Shown here: positions 22,154-38,091 of the stretch, in pieces | Numbering within the stretch: the stretch's first letter is position 1 | How the letters are laid out: each line of letters begins with the position of its first letter | Assembly (NCBI RefSeq): GCF_030704535.1 | Contig: NC_081808.1 | Location: 25,779,501 to 25,843,500, forward strand | Source: Vitis vinifera | Lineage: Eukaryota > Streptophyta > Magnoliopsida > Vitales > Vitaceae | Reading direction: 5' to 3' | Length of the DNA: 64,000 nucleotides | Notes under the pieces: model-generated | Told to the model about the DNA's origin: nothing | What the model saw: only the letters and a program-made list of their open reading frames with translations | The model's database searches: none | Made by a program: the position numbers and the translations under genes

Positions 22154-25100
22154 TCAAAGAATTTTCAACTGAAGGTCAGCATGCCCAGCCCTTGCTTTCT
22201 GCCTTTCAAAGAGATCTTTTGAGTGCATCAGCAAACTGACCTGCTCAACAATTAATAAAAATGAAGTCGATACTAAATAATTTCACTTATTGCTTAATTC
22301 TCTGGCCTATTTATATATTTATATTTGTTTAAAAACGAAAAACAGCTTACCCATGTTGAATCATACAGATGTTGATTTCCACAAGGTTCAGTTTGCTTAA
22401 TATTACTTTTTATAAAAACACAAGCAGGCAGACCCTGTAGCATAGCTTGATATGCTCTTGAGAAACAGAGAGGTTCCGATTCCAATAGTTCACAAACTTT
22501 GGGTGAATTGGAGACCAGTTCTGAGCAAGAAACTTACTAACAGAAACAGCATGTTAGAAAACATCCACACCTCTTCCACAGTGGGTTGTGGATTTTGCTT
22601 AATCTCAATTGGCCTACCCACCACCACATGCACTGAATGCTGGTAAAGGTAAATGAGATCTGAGAGAGAAAAGCACCATGAATAAGACTTCAAAGAAAAA
22701 TGTTATTCAGATATTTAAATAACATAAAATTACTTAGAATTTGTTGGATAGTAATTTTAGAAAATGCTTCTACTTTTTCTAACATTAAGAATTTTTTTAT
22801 AAAAAGAGTGTTTTTAAGTGTTAGAAAAATTAAAAACCACTTCCTAAAATTACTATGAAACAAACTCTTATATTCTGAAGCAATAGTGTTTCCAGGTCTC
22901 ACTGTAGATTAATAAAGCTTCTGAGACTGGCTCAACTATCATCCACAAGAGTAGATGAAAACGTGGTTTTGGCATTTCATCTTTTCCATCTTTTGACATC
23001 AGAAGAAAGTAACATATGATTTTAAATGTGGAAAATACAGAGGGTTTCTTATTAAAATAAGTAAATCTACAAAAGAGGATGCTATATATGCTTACCCTAA
23101 GATTTCCCAAAAGAAAATGGGGGTAAACTTGATAACTCTAGAAATTTGCAGTGACAGCTTTCCACCAGGATTCCACCACTAGTTTGACTGTAGTACAATC
23201 AATGAAAACAAAGGATTTATTTGTCTTTCTTTTGGGAGCAAAGCATAAGCATCAACTACAGGATTACCCTACTCAATTCCATCCAAGTCAACTCAACAAA
23301 TCCTTTATTCCAACTACTTGGGTCAGCTACATGAATCCTTTTCATCATCTAGCTCTACCCAAGGTTACATCCTCCATTAATTCCTTGGCATTGTGTTTTC
23401 TCTCACTGCCTTAACCCTCAACCCATGTTCAATTTAGATAATGCAGAATTAAATAGAATGTAAGATTGAATAGCTGTTTTAAGATAAAAATGAATCATCA
23501 AATCTGCAAGGTCATGGAAATGCTAGAATGAACCAATTCCAAGAGCCAAAGAGTATTGCCATGAATAATCAAATGTAAAATAAACAGGACAAGAATATCA
23601 GGCTAAGCCCAGAGATCTCTGCAGTCTGCCGAAGCCCAAATACCTGATTGGGAAAAAGCTATGCCTGACCAAAGCAGAAAACTGGAACCAGCGACCGTCC
23701 CATCTCCATGGCTATGTGAACAAATCCTTTTCTGGACTTGAGGAAGGCAATCTATGACAAAGAAAACATAACTGAACCAGCAACAGAATAATAACTAAAT
23801 AATATTTGTAGAACAATGTTGAATTTCCAGTCTAAGCATGGACTGTTCCTCACCTACCTTCTGGTAGCATATTTGGTTTGTTTCCTCATCAGGAAAAAAA
23901 AAAACAAAAAAGAAAGAAAGAAAGAAAAAAGGTTTGTTTAATTAGTCTGTTATTTTGGTGATCATGTTACTGTTTCTTTCCTGCCACACATTTTTTTCTT
24001 GTATTAGAACTTGATTTCCACTTGCAGGTTATCCAGAAAGAGCTTGCTGTTACATGTATGTGTGCATAGCTAACGATGTATTATAGTATCAAGCCTAAAA
24101 GTGGAAAGTTATAAGAATTGAACCTCACAACCGTGCTCCATAAGGCATGGCTCTTGCACTCCACCTGGCACTATGATGCAACTATGACCAGATCCCAGTA
24201 GGGAGGTAAAAATTTTCTTCGCTGCTGGTGTAAAACCCAACCAAGTCCATACATGCTGCAGGAATGGTGTGTAGAACACCTGATCATTTTGTCCCCCAAC
24301 ATGAGAAATAGAAGCACTAGGAAGGCCCCATGAAATTGAGTAGGCCATGCATTATTTTTAAAGATAGCTAGACTTACAGCACTAATGGCGAGGAATTTAA
24401 TTCTTGGGAGAGGCATGAAACCTGTAAAATCAGCAAGTGCAACGAAACTAGTTAGCAGAATTGAATGTGGCTCATATCCAAAGACTGCATCAAGCACAGA
24501 GTAAAAAGCATTATTTTTGCCTAACACAGAGAAATAAACTAATAAGTCTCTATCTCTCTGTCTCTCTCTCTCTCACCCAGACAACATATTTCATAAATAT
24601 ATGATATATATATATTATGAATATTAAAAATAATTACACAATTTGAAAATATATGCATATAATTAACTTAGTGATGTTCCAGCCATAAGGGGAAAAAATG
24701 GAGAAACCCGGTCTGGTAAACTGGATATGTCTGTTGGATCAGTGAGTTAACCTGTGGTACAACCAGTTCAACCGAACAATCAGATCCCAATTTTTTCAAA
24801 ACACTGGAAAAAATGTTCACAGGAAAAGAAATGGGTCGATGCAGATAAATGAGATTGCTTATATTGATATTTCCAAGAAAGAGCTGATTGAACTTTGAAA
24901 CAGGTTAATCCATCCTATTTCCTGGGAAAGAGGATTGCAAGAAATTTATAAACTAAAACACACTTTCTCTACCCTCAATGCATTGCATTAACATTCATAA
25001 CAATTAACATGGCCCTCCAAAACACACTTCTACTTAAACCAACAGAAACAGACATGGGTTTGGTGACTGGGCTATCACCAATACCCGATGTCTATGAACT

Positions 25101-25700
25101 TACCATAGGCATATGATTTGGGTCGAACGCGTTTATGTCCTCCACATGTAGAGTTACCCGAAAATAACTGCAACCATTCTCACAGATATACCTGGCTAAT
25201 TTCCATGATGAACAAGAAAATCACATGAATAATGATAGCCATAAGTAGCAAGATCTAAGAAAGGAAACTTGCTTTGGTCCTGAAAGAGGATATATCATAT
25301 ATGGTGGGGTGAGCACCTGGACAGTTTTCTCCCAAATTTGCATTTGTCGTTGACGGGAATCACCGTAAAAACTAAAAGCAACCCAAATATCCTGTAGTAG
25401 AAATGCAAACAAGAAGGTATTCATTTGAAAATAAAATAGAATAATGAAGAAAGAAACAAAGGCAGGTGGGTGGTGGGAGAGGGGAAGTAGAAAGGGAAGG
25501 AGCACCAACGTGAGGGCCACGGGAACTGAAAGGAAGAGAAAGGCCTTGAGGACCAAAGCAAAGATGAAATGGATGGCCCCCAACCACAGAGTCAGAGCCT
25601 CTATTGCATGGATTATGGAATCTTCTCGTCTTCCCCTGAGTGCCGCCACTGTTTCCTCTTCACTGCTGCTGCTCACCCTCTGCTCCTTCCTCTCCTCCAT
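22154..25700 (-). pseudogene. DGAT2-like pseudogene (second copy)
   Basis: Exons matching copy 1 and the DGAT2 family are at 25510-25700, 25317-25391, 25104-25191, 24378-24484, 24124-24279, 23665-23751 ([18 protein letters not shown]), 22571-22659 (HVVVGRPIEIKQNPQP) and 22154-22240 (RQKARAGHADLQLKIL, then TGA). Exon 3 is 88 nt against 86 in copy 1; a 2-bp insertion near its end (aatcatatgcctatg) shifts the frame before the EPHS exon. Exon 3 also has YFR where the family has YFP. Exon 6 ends in CAG followed by GC instead of GT. I could not find the exon encoding the usual VYKWWKP region. The exon at 22571 looks out of frame at its start, and the last exon has one extra A (ctcaaaagatctc). It is therefore very probably non-functional. 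The ATG ending at 25700 (MEERKEQ) matches the third ATG of copy 1. Confidence 0.82.
24690..24815. mobile_element. Relic of a hAT-like non-autonomous element
   Basis: Contains accagttcaaccgaac and cccaattttttcaaaacact. Its reverse complement (gttttgaaaaaattggga, then ggttgaactggt) resembles the terminal sequence of the element starting at 63006. It lies in intron 3 of the DGAT2 pseudogene. Confidence 0.4.
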
Positions 25701-26911
25701 CCGGCCTATCCCCAACTACTAAACACTTGTTGCCCATGACTAAATATACATTTATTGCTGCTGCTGCTCATCCACTGGTTCTTCTCCTCCCAGCCTGGTC
25801 CTGCCTCTCCTCAGTCCCTACTCTCAAGCCCTTTGCCTCCTTATATTAAAACCCCACCACCCCATGTCTTAGAAGTCAGATCACATCAAATGCAGCAGAG
25901 TACATAGTCCTAAATTCAATGACTCCATATTGAAAGTCGTTTGTTGGGTCAAAGGATAATAAATTAAGGGTTTATTACATTTTACCCCATGTGTTTTGCA
26001 CATTATCTTGAATCCAAAATCAAACAATATACCTTTTATACTATATAATTATAAACAATGCATATTTTTTTTTTTTTACTCATGTTACCTTTTTTTGGAC
26101 AAAAGGTGCACATACTTTTATAGCTTGACTGAGAGCAAAAGTGTTATTTTTTAAGTAAAAGCAAAATGATCATTATTATATTAAAACCCCAAATTCCAAC
26201 CCGCTCCCCCATTTACTGTTCCTCTGGTGCTGGTGTTGGATCTTGAAGTCGAAATCCTAGAATTCGAAGAAAACTAATGTAGGACTAACATTAAAGAGAA
26301 CACATGGAATTCAACAATATTTATTTCTCTTGCAATTTTTTTGTTGGGTGAAAATATGTTGGGAAAAAGGGTTAGAGTTAAGATTAGGGTTTCATTTTAA
26401 TGTTTTAGAAAATTTGAAATTTTTTTGAGGAAAATAAAACTTGGCCAAATAAAAGGTTAGGGTTTTCATGTTACACTTCCATTTTAGGACTAAAGTTGCG
26501 GTTTGATGTTTAAGAGAATTAAGAGAAAATTTTGGGATTTGGGGAAATTTGGAGAAACTATATCTCGAGTAAAGAGGAACAACTAAGAAGGAGAAATTAT
26601 ATAGAGTACATTATTCTATCAAAATAAGCCAATAAGGTATAGATAAGAGGAGTGAATTGTAATAAACCCGTAAATTAACTAGAGTTATTCTATATGCAAG
26701 TAGTTGCTTTTTTGGTCTGTTAGATATATTTAAAACTTTGGCATTTCCTTCAGAGTAGATATCTCAAGCAGGTGAAGATAACGATGTAGGGATACAACTT
26801 GGTACTTTTGTCTCTTTTGGGACACGCATATTAAGTACTCATTGGCTACACCCACTCCTTAGTTTCATAAATACACATATATGGTAGCGTTTAAGATGAA
26901 TCTGATGGATG
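25701..26911. other. Intergenic, no gene seen
   Basis: This lies 5' of the DGAT2 pseudogene and 3' of the iron-transporter-like gene, so it holds the former promoter and the latter terminator region. It is mostly AT-rich. No convincing coding frame or repeat was seen. Confidence 0.4.
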
Positions 26912-27814
26912 TTATTCTTCTTTCTCAAAAGGCTTGAGCAACCCATAGGTGATTGCCATGGCGACCCAACCCCCAACCAGAACTCTCACCGCCGATACCC
27001 TGATTGGTGCTCCACCAAGCTGAGCTCCCACTCCTCCAAACAGAGCCAGAGCTAATGAGGCCACCACGACAATCACCACAGTCCTCACTGTGTTGTGAGC
27101 CGCAAACATTGCGGATGCTATTGGAACAAATGACCCACACAAAAATGCCAAGGCTGATGCAGCTGCTGCCTTATATGGGCTTGGCAGTGTTTCCTTGCCA
27201 ATGATGTTATTCTCCTCTCCTTTCATTGTGTTTGCCTTGGCATCTTCCATGATCACTTTCGTCATTGGATACCTCCCAGGAGACGAACCAAAAGGCAACT
27301 TCTTTCCAGGTGTCATGGTTGGTGACACCTTCTCCGCTGGCTCAGAGGTTAGTTTTGCACATGGTGTTCCTTTCGAAGGGGTTACTGCAGGTGACAGGGC
27401 TGTGTTAATCTGAGCAGGCATGGTTTCAACAACTGTCGGTGGAGGACTGGCGACAACATCAAGCTTGATGACTTTATCATCTTGCTTGCATAACTTGCTC
27501 TTTGCAGTACACTGGCTAACAGTTGCCTCTTCGATATCCCTCTGCATGGAAACGGAAACAAACTCCCCGACCGCCATGCTGCAGGCGCCAGCAAGAGCTC
27601 CAGCCAATCCAGAGAGGACCATGGACCATCTATCATGTCGAATTGCGCCTATGCCAAGCATCAATGAAGTAGTAGAGAGCAAGCCATCATTTGCACCCAG
27701 AATGGCAGCTCGGAGCCATTGAGCTCGTTGAACTCGCTCAGTCCTTTGATCTGTATCATCATCTACTACAGGAAGCTTGTGTTCATGACGAGATTGGAGT
27801 GTTTGAGGAGCCAT
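26912..27814 (-). CDS. VIT/CCC1-family vacuolar iron transporter-like protein
   Basis: A single uninterrupted frame of 300 residues. Near residues 25-85 it has QWLRAAILGANDGLLSTTSL, then LSGLAGALAGACSMAVGEFVSVSMQRDIE, the signature of the plant VIT-like (nodulin-21-like) branch of VIT1/CCC1 transporters, which move Fe2+ or Mn2+ into the vacuole. The C-terminal part (AAAASALAFLCGSFVPI, VVASLALALFGGVGA, LVGGWVAMAITYGLL) supplies three further membrane segments, five in all. Between them is a hydrophilic, Pro/Ser/Thr-rich loop of about 100 residues (TPSKGTPCAKL, SPTMTPGKKLPF), much longer than I expect for this branch. The ATG at 27814 is chosen because the frame upstream has only a GTG at 27883 and a TATA-like element lies about 85 bp upstream. 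No introns or damage are seen. Transport activity is inferred from the family. Confidence 0.88.
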   Translation of the reverse strand: MAPQTLQSRHEHKLPVVDDDTDQRTERVQRAQWLRAAILGANDGLLSTTSLMLGIGAIRHDRWSMVLSGLAGALAGACSMAVGEFVSVSMQRDIEEATVSQCTAKSKLCKQDDKVIKLDVVASPPPTVVETMPAQINTALSPAVTPSKGTPCAKLTSEPAEKVSPTMTPGKKLPFGSSPGRYPMTKVIMEDAKANTMKGEENNIIGKETLPSPYKAAAASALAFLCGSFVPIASAMFAAHNTVRTVVIVVVASLALALFGGVGAQLGGAPIRVSAVRVLVGGWVAMAITYGLLKPFEKEE

Positions 27815-27898
27815 GGAAGAGAAATGGATACTAACTGGAGGCACAGGAGTTGAGGGAGTGTGGCTTTGGGAGCTGAGACACACTCAGACCGCGTGGAG

Positions 27899-27915
27899 AT
27901 ATATATATATAAAAA
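27899..27915 (-). promoter_or_regulatory. TATA-like element of the iron-transporter-like gene
   Basis: On the minus strand CTTTTTATATATATATAT lies about 85 bp before the ATG at 27814. This is a plausible distance for a TATA box with a 5' untranslated region of about 55 nt. It is also a simple AT repeat, so the call is tentative. Confidence 0.45.
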
Positions 27916-30900
27916 GACATGGGTGTCCATGTGAGGCACCCAGCCCCATAGGATGGGGATGCTTGGAAGCAAAATTGCTTTGGTGGTACCGTGAAAGACT
28001 ACAAACCGAGGTATACGGTCGTTAATGTCAAAGGGATTTGATAATTGAAGACTTGTATTATTCCACTTGTCCGGCCCATCAGGAGCCTCCGGTTCAAACG
28101 CCCCTGATTAAGAATCATTCTTTTAATAAACAAACAACATTTTGCTGAGTTTGATCGTATTTGAAACTTGGATTCCTTTCTCGCAAATTTCAAATTATTT
28201 TAGATTCAATTTACCCTGTCCTTTCTCTCTTTTCAAAGAACTAACTTTGCTCCACCTCTTCAAGACATAAATTTTTCCTAGCTAGGCTGGTAGCTTCTCA
28301 TCAATTTAATATGTTATATCCGGCCTCTTTAGGCAGGTATCTCCAGTCCAACTTGAGCCATTTCAAACAATTCAGAAAGAATAGGCAATTACACTTGATA
28401 TATTATTTCCTGAGCAGGGAATCAAAGCTGAGTTCTAAGACCCCTAAATCATTTAAACATGATCGGTTTTGCCCCACACAACTTTCTAGGAACTATAGCA
28501 TAGGGTACAATTCTAACTTCACCACAAATTCCCAGGTGTCATCGATGTGGTGAGTTGAGAGACAGGGAGAGGAAGGACACCATGAAATAAAAATTGATGG
28601 GTTCTCCGATGGTGGTGTGATGAAGGTTTCATTTTTTTTTTTGGACAGGCAGCTGCTTCACCTTGCTGCTGCATATGTATATGAAAGAGAATAGAGGGGA
28701 TGGTTGAACATGTGTCGTTGCATTGCATGGTGGCCTTGTGGCTAAAGAGGAAGCTGCCAATGTGAAGGATGAGCCCATATTGCTTAACGTGCCGGTCACG
28801 GGAGGAAATCAAGAAGGTTGAATTTGTTCAAGAGTAGCTAAATCATCATCAGTACTATCTTTTTCTTATACTCATGGTTAATGACATACGAACAAAAAAC
28901 CCAAAAGAATAGACAACCAGATTTGTGTGCTTAATTTGATATGTCCAACAAGCTCTGCGGTCAGTGCAACCCAAATTAGTAGTCAAACTAAGCTCTGCAA
29001 GCTGGCTGCTGAACCTAAACAACAATATTTAGATGAAAACTCACTTACAGTAGCGCCATGGCCAAAGATCAACACCAACCCGCCAATGTAGGGTAATAAT
29101 ATTGACCATCACCGTACCTGTATCATCACCCAATAAAGAGGTTGCTTTAACACATCATCTGTCACTTTACTAACTACAAAAATCCTTAATAATCTCAGGT
29201 ATGTTGTTGCAAGAAAAGCACGTTAGGCACGCAAAGTTCTTGGGCTGGCTATGTGGGTTGTGGAATGAATCGAATGATTAGGTTCCGATCAGTCTCGAGA
29301 TCGATGATGGTTAAACTTGGGAATGGGTATGAATGCATCGGGATTAGTAAAAACCCTAGGATGGATGTGTTTCGGATTTGGTAACAGAGGGTCTGTGGAG
29401 AGTAAAGCTTTGGAAACGATTTTGAATGTAAATGAGCATGACATCAATTCACGAATGGGACAATTAAGCTTAGGGATGAGTGTATATGGCATCAAATCAA
29501 TGTCTTGGTCTTTAAATTAGAAAAATTATGCCACAATGCCCAATATTAAGACCTATTCACGTTTGATGACCCATCCTTTCTCTGTAAGACTATAACAGGA
29601 GCCAAAGGCCCAAAATAAAGATTAAATCCCCTTAAATACCCACAAACAATAAATTTGTATTTACCTTGCAAGCTAGCTTATCCATATTATTAAACGGTCC
29701 CATGTTCTTGTTTTTTTAGAATACATAATTTATTTTTTCATTAAAAAACGAACAATAATGATGAATTATAATATTTACATATATGATTAAGTGATGACTA
29801 AAAATAATATCTATTTACATGTGTTTATTCATACTTTATTTTTAATTAATTTTTTTTAAAAATATGTTGTGTTTGTTTATAAGTTAAATGATGTCCAAAT
29901 CAAATAACAATTAATGCATTGGATGAATTTGTAAAAATATTTTTTAAGTTAAAAATTAAGTAAATTAATATCAAATTTTGTGGTCTACAGATTCCCACTG
30001 GAACAAGACACTTATGTTGACAGTTTTTGGTGGTAAAAAAAAATTAGGTCAAAAAAGCATGATGTTTGTCTCATCCAGTACAAGCTTGGGTGGGGAAAAA
30101 GTTGAGGGTAAGTGATGATTGTAACCGCCATAATCACCACTCTATAATTGCTTTCCAATGAAAAGCAAAGAATATAAATTAAAAATATATTTACCTTGAG
30201 GAAATAAGGAGATCCTTTATCATGCGTATCACCGCCAGTCGCCGGACTCGCCACTGGCGTTAAAGCCTCGCCCACCGAAAAGATTGTCCTTGTCAACTTA
30301 CATAGTCTAATATTCTAATATTCTATACAGGCAATCATTTTTCCCACAAGGTGTCCGCCCCATTTCACTGGCCTTTTTGCCTTTGCTAATCGGCTCATTA
30401 TTCCAACGGTGGTGTAACGTTGGTTCTTCTCATCCAAGTAATATTGAATATAATAAAAGATTTAGTTTATTCATATGAATTAATTAGAAGCAAGGATGAT
30501 AAGTGGGAGAGCGTCATTAGTATCAATGCATCCCACGCAAGATATGATCCAATTTCCCAGAACCAGAGCAAATGGAATAAATCATGCATGTGGGCACCAC
30601 CTCCTCAGTCCTCACCATTTATCTCAAAAATAATAATGGTTGCAATGATAATTATTATTATTATTTAAAAAAAAAAATATTTATCCTTTTTTAAGTGGAG
30701 TTGTTGCATTAATTAGTATACTTCACTCAAAGATTTCAACAATTGGGATTGTGATGATTATAATATCAGATGGCGTTGATGATGAGAGAAGTTCAGTAAT
30801 GATTGTGGGCGCATGAGTTTACTGTGCTCTTCTCCCTTTAACTCATGCCTACACACCGGTAACATGAGGAACCAAAAAAATAAAATTGATATCATTATAT

Positions 30901-32092
30901 TAACAAAACTATTTTATGAATGTTAGGCAATCCACTCAAGACCTGTCTTCTTAAGCAGCGGGTTCAGTCTGAAGTCTTGGTTAAATTAGTCTTTACATAA
31001 TTGCATTAAATAAAATATAAGTAATAGGTATATCATTTGAAAGCATTGTCTAAAGTTGTTCCTTATTATTTTTAATTAGTTATAAATAGTATTTTAAAAA
31101 TTATGAAAATTTGACATCTAAATTTATATAGAAAATATAATTTTTAATAAAGCACGTAATAATAACAAAAAACTCAGTTGGGTTATCAAACTCTGGTCTC
31201 GAACAAAAACACAATATAGGCCAAACACCCCCTCATAGTCCAAGGGGAGCCGTTAACTTTCCAACTCCCTTGCAAAAATATACCGAAATAATAATAGCAA
31301 GGCTTGATTGTTGAAGAGGTTGAGGATCGCAAACTCAAAAAGAAAGAAAGAAAGCAACATAGGTTGAAAAAGGGAGCTATAAATAATAATGATTAAAGAG
31401 GTTGAAAAATATATTCTATGGTATAAATTAAAATCATAAAAAGGAGCATTCCCCTTTTGTACCAGCTGAGCCTGAGCCTGAGCCTGAGCATACAGTCATA
31501 CAGATTACGCCCACTAGGGCCACTACTACTACTCAATCCCATCCCCACTTCTTGTAACGGCTCCATAGTTATCTGAAGAAAGACTGTATAGTAAATTGAA
31601 TTTTATTATTCAAACTGACCCATAACTCCCACTAACTATTTTCTACATTGCCACCAGTAAAAGTGTGTTTGTGTGTGTGTGATGAGAAGAAGCTGGGGTG
31701 GGTGTTCTTGTTAGCCAAACATTATTATTTAGTTTTGCTCGTAATAATCTGGATTACGGGATCAGTGCAACCAAAAGCCTCCCTTCCGGTTGGATGCTCC
31801 AAAAGCCAAGTAACCCCCACCTGCACCCCACTCAGTCACGACACCCTCCACTTCTCACGTTTCCAGGGCGTTGCTTTCCTCCCTCCCGTGTCCTTTGTAT
31901 GTATATTAATGTTAATATGGTACAATATCGGCATCTCTCCGCTCTTCAACTTCCTCTTGCATTTACATATCACGCATCACAGCAAACCTGTGAACAATCT
32001 CCCCCCTTTTCTCTTCCTCCTTATTCATATTTATTTCTTTCCCCAAACCCATCAACCCCATCCTCTCTTCTTCCATCTCTTCCACTCGAAGA
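27916..32092. other. Long intergenic region, no gene seen
   Basis: About 4.2 kb between the divergently transcribed iron-transporter-like gene and the subtilase. Only short unsupported frames were found. Small features: a TAG-free hexanucleotide repeat (gagcct)n at about 31466-31489, a (gt)n tract at about 31667-31681, and AT-rich blocks at 29700-29960 and 31010-31160. The right end is the presumed subtilase promoter. Confidence 0.4.
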
Positions 32093-36346
<4,254 letters not shown>

Positions 36347-37013
36347 CAGGCTCGGAACTGAGGAATGTTGTTTACATATATTACAGCAGCATACAGAAAA
36401 TTTTAATCCCAGTGCAGAATTTAGATCATAGACCAAAGTGAAACAAGCTTCACAAATTGGAGATACATCAGTCCAACAAGTGTTTCCTTTCCTTTCTTGT
36501 CTCTGTGTTGTGCCCATACCAATGCTTTTACTCCTACTCCCTTGAGAATTTAAGTAAATCTGACGTACATCACTGATTCTCGACAACTATGTGTGGTAAT
36601 TTCCCTGGATTTTTGCTTACATTTTTCACATTTTGTCAAGCCTTCTGCATTTGCTTTGTGAATTTTGAATCTGGAGCAAGTGAATCACGGAAATGATGCT
36701 GGGAAAATGCCCTTTCAAGGAAAAATTAGACCCATCACAATTGGTGTGTCTTTTCCATCAGATCAAATCTAGGTGAGAATTCAGCATCTCTCAGATATAT
36801 GGAATATGGAAAATATCAACTAAGAGCAAATGAGTATTGGTGATGTTGCTGGCAACTTCATGCCATTGTCTTAGGAGTCATGATATACAATGTTATAATT
36901 GGCATGTAGGCACGCGGCATATACAGTTTTCAACCATAAACAAATAGAATTGAGATATTCAATTGTTCCCATTCTTCCACTGTTAGCCATTTTAGAATAT
37001 TCTTATTTGCTTA
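36347..37013. other. Subtilase 3' flank, no gene
   Basis: Downstream of the TAA at 36344-36346. It should hold the subtilase 3' untranslated region; no clear polyadenylation signal stands out. No other gene was seen. Confidence 0.4.
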
Positions 37014-37327
37014 GACTATGTTTGGTTCTCTAGAAAATATGAGGAGAAAAAAAAATTTGAGAGAAAAGAAGAAAGAAAAAGTGAAAAAAAAAATTAAAAT
37101 TTAAAATTCATAAATTATTTTTATATATTATTTCAAACTTATTTCACTTATATAACATTTTTATATAAAGATTAAATAATTTTAAAATATATAAATTTCT
37201 TATTAATTTTAATTATATTTGATTTTCTTTTGTATTTTTTATAATATAATCAAACATAAGAAAATCATTTTCCTTGGAAAAAAAAATTATTCTCTTAATA
37301 CTTTCTGGAAATCAAACATAACCCTAG
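37014..37327. mobile_element. MITE-like element with short inverted ends
   Basis: About 310 bp of AT-rich DNA. Its left end (ctatgtttggttctctagaa) is the imperfect inverted repeat of its right end (ttctggaaatcaaacataac). An inner inverted pair (aatataatcaaacataagaa) lies near 37245. This fits a small non-autonomous DNA transposon. No target duplication was confidently found. Confidence 0.5.
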
Positions 37328-37638
37328 TATATCAGAACATTATTCTACACTAAGGAACCCTGAACATCAAATTCAAATAGAATCATCATATGGGAACTGA
37401 ACCCAGACACTAACTAGCTCATCCATCTATTCAAATATAATGATTTCAAAGTGTTCCAGTATTCTGACACTAAAAGAAAGCCATCTTAGAGCAAATTAAT
37501 AAGTCATCATTTCAAAGAAGCAAAGGTTGAGAGGGATGAAACCTTGATGTTCTTTTGTAATCAAATTATGCAACTCCACGCCTGCATATCAATAAAGAAG
37601 TGTGCTTCAGTCAGGTGATGAGCTCAAGACATCAGGAC

Positions 37639-38091
37639 TTATGGTGACTGCATCCCCACTGGCTGAAACTCTGAAGGATCAATGAGACCTTCTAACACAA
37701 CAAGCTGGTCCAGTAGTGCAAGCTTTTCATTTTCCAGGATCTTAACCTCATCTTCAGCCTCTCTCAATTCTCTTCCCAATGCAAAGCTCTCTTCCTCAAG
37801 CAGCAAATACTTCCGTCTCAGTGCCCGGTACTCATTTCCAGATGTATTGTCTGGCAGTGAATCTGAGGTTGATCTCTCTGGTTGTTGCAACATTGGAGCA
37901 ATTTCATTCTTTGCACTTCTTTTGGGGACCTTCTGCCCTGTTTTTAGAGGCAGGGAAAGTGGAAACTCTGGAGCCTCTTTGACATTTTTACCTTGTAATT
38001 GAAACTGTGCAGCCTTTTGGGTCGAGGATTTCTTTTTTCGTGGCTTAAGATTTGAAACTTCCTCAGGCAGCGGCATCCTTGGATCTTGCAT
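37639..38091 (-). CDS. Coiled-coil protein of unknown function, 150 residues
   Basis: One open frame. The N-terminal half (1-85) is basic and low in complexity (PRKKKSSTQKAAQ, KTGQKVPKRSAKNE), which could be a nuclear-localisation or nucleic-acid-contacting region. The C-terminal half (about 88-140) is a clear heptad-type coiled coil (YRALRRKYLLLEEESFALGRE, cut here; then EVKILENEKLALLDQLVVLEGL). The start is fixed: an in-frame TGA lies two codons upstream (38095-38097). A 5' untranslated exon further right, near 40.7-41.1 kb, is possible because the ATG follows AG-rich acceptor-like sequence. I do not recognise the family; dimerisation through the coiled coil is inference. Confidence 0.65.
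   Translation of the reverse strand: MQDPRMPLPEEVSNLKPRKKKSSTQKAAQFQLQGKNVKEAPEFPLSLPLKTGQKVPKRSAKNEIAPMLQQPERSTSDSLPDNTSGNEYRALRRKYLLLEEESFALGRELREAEDEVKILENEKLALLDQLVVLEGLIDPSEFQPVGMQSP

Noticed and set aside
27815-27883. N-terminal extension of the iron-transporter-like protein
   Set aside because: The codon at 27883 is GTG, not ATG; the ATG at 27814 suits the TATA-like element.
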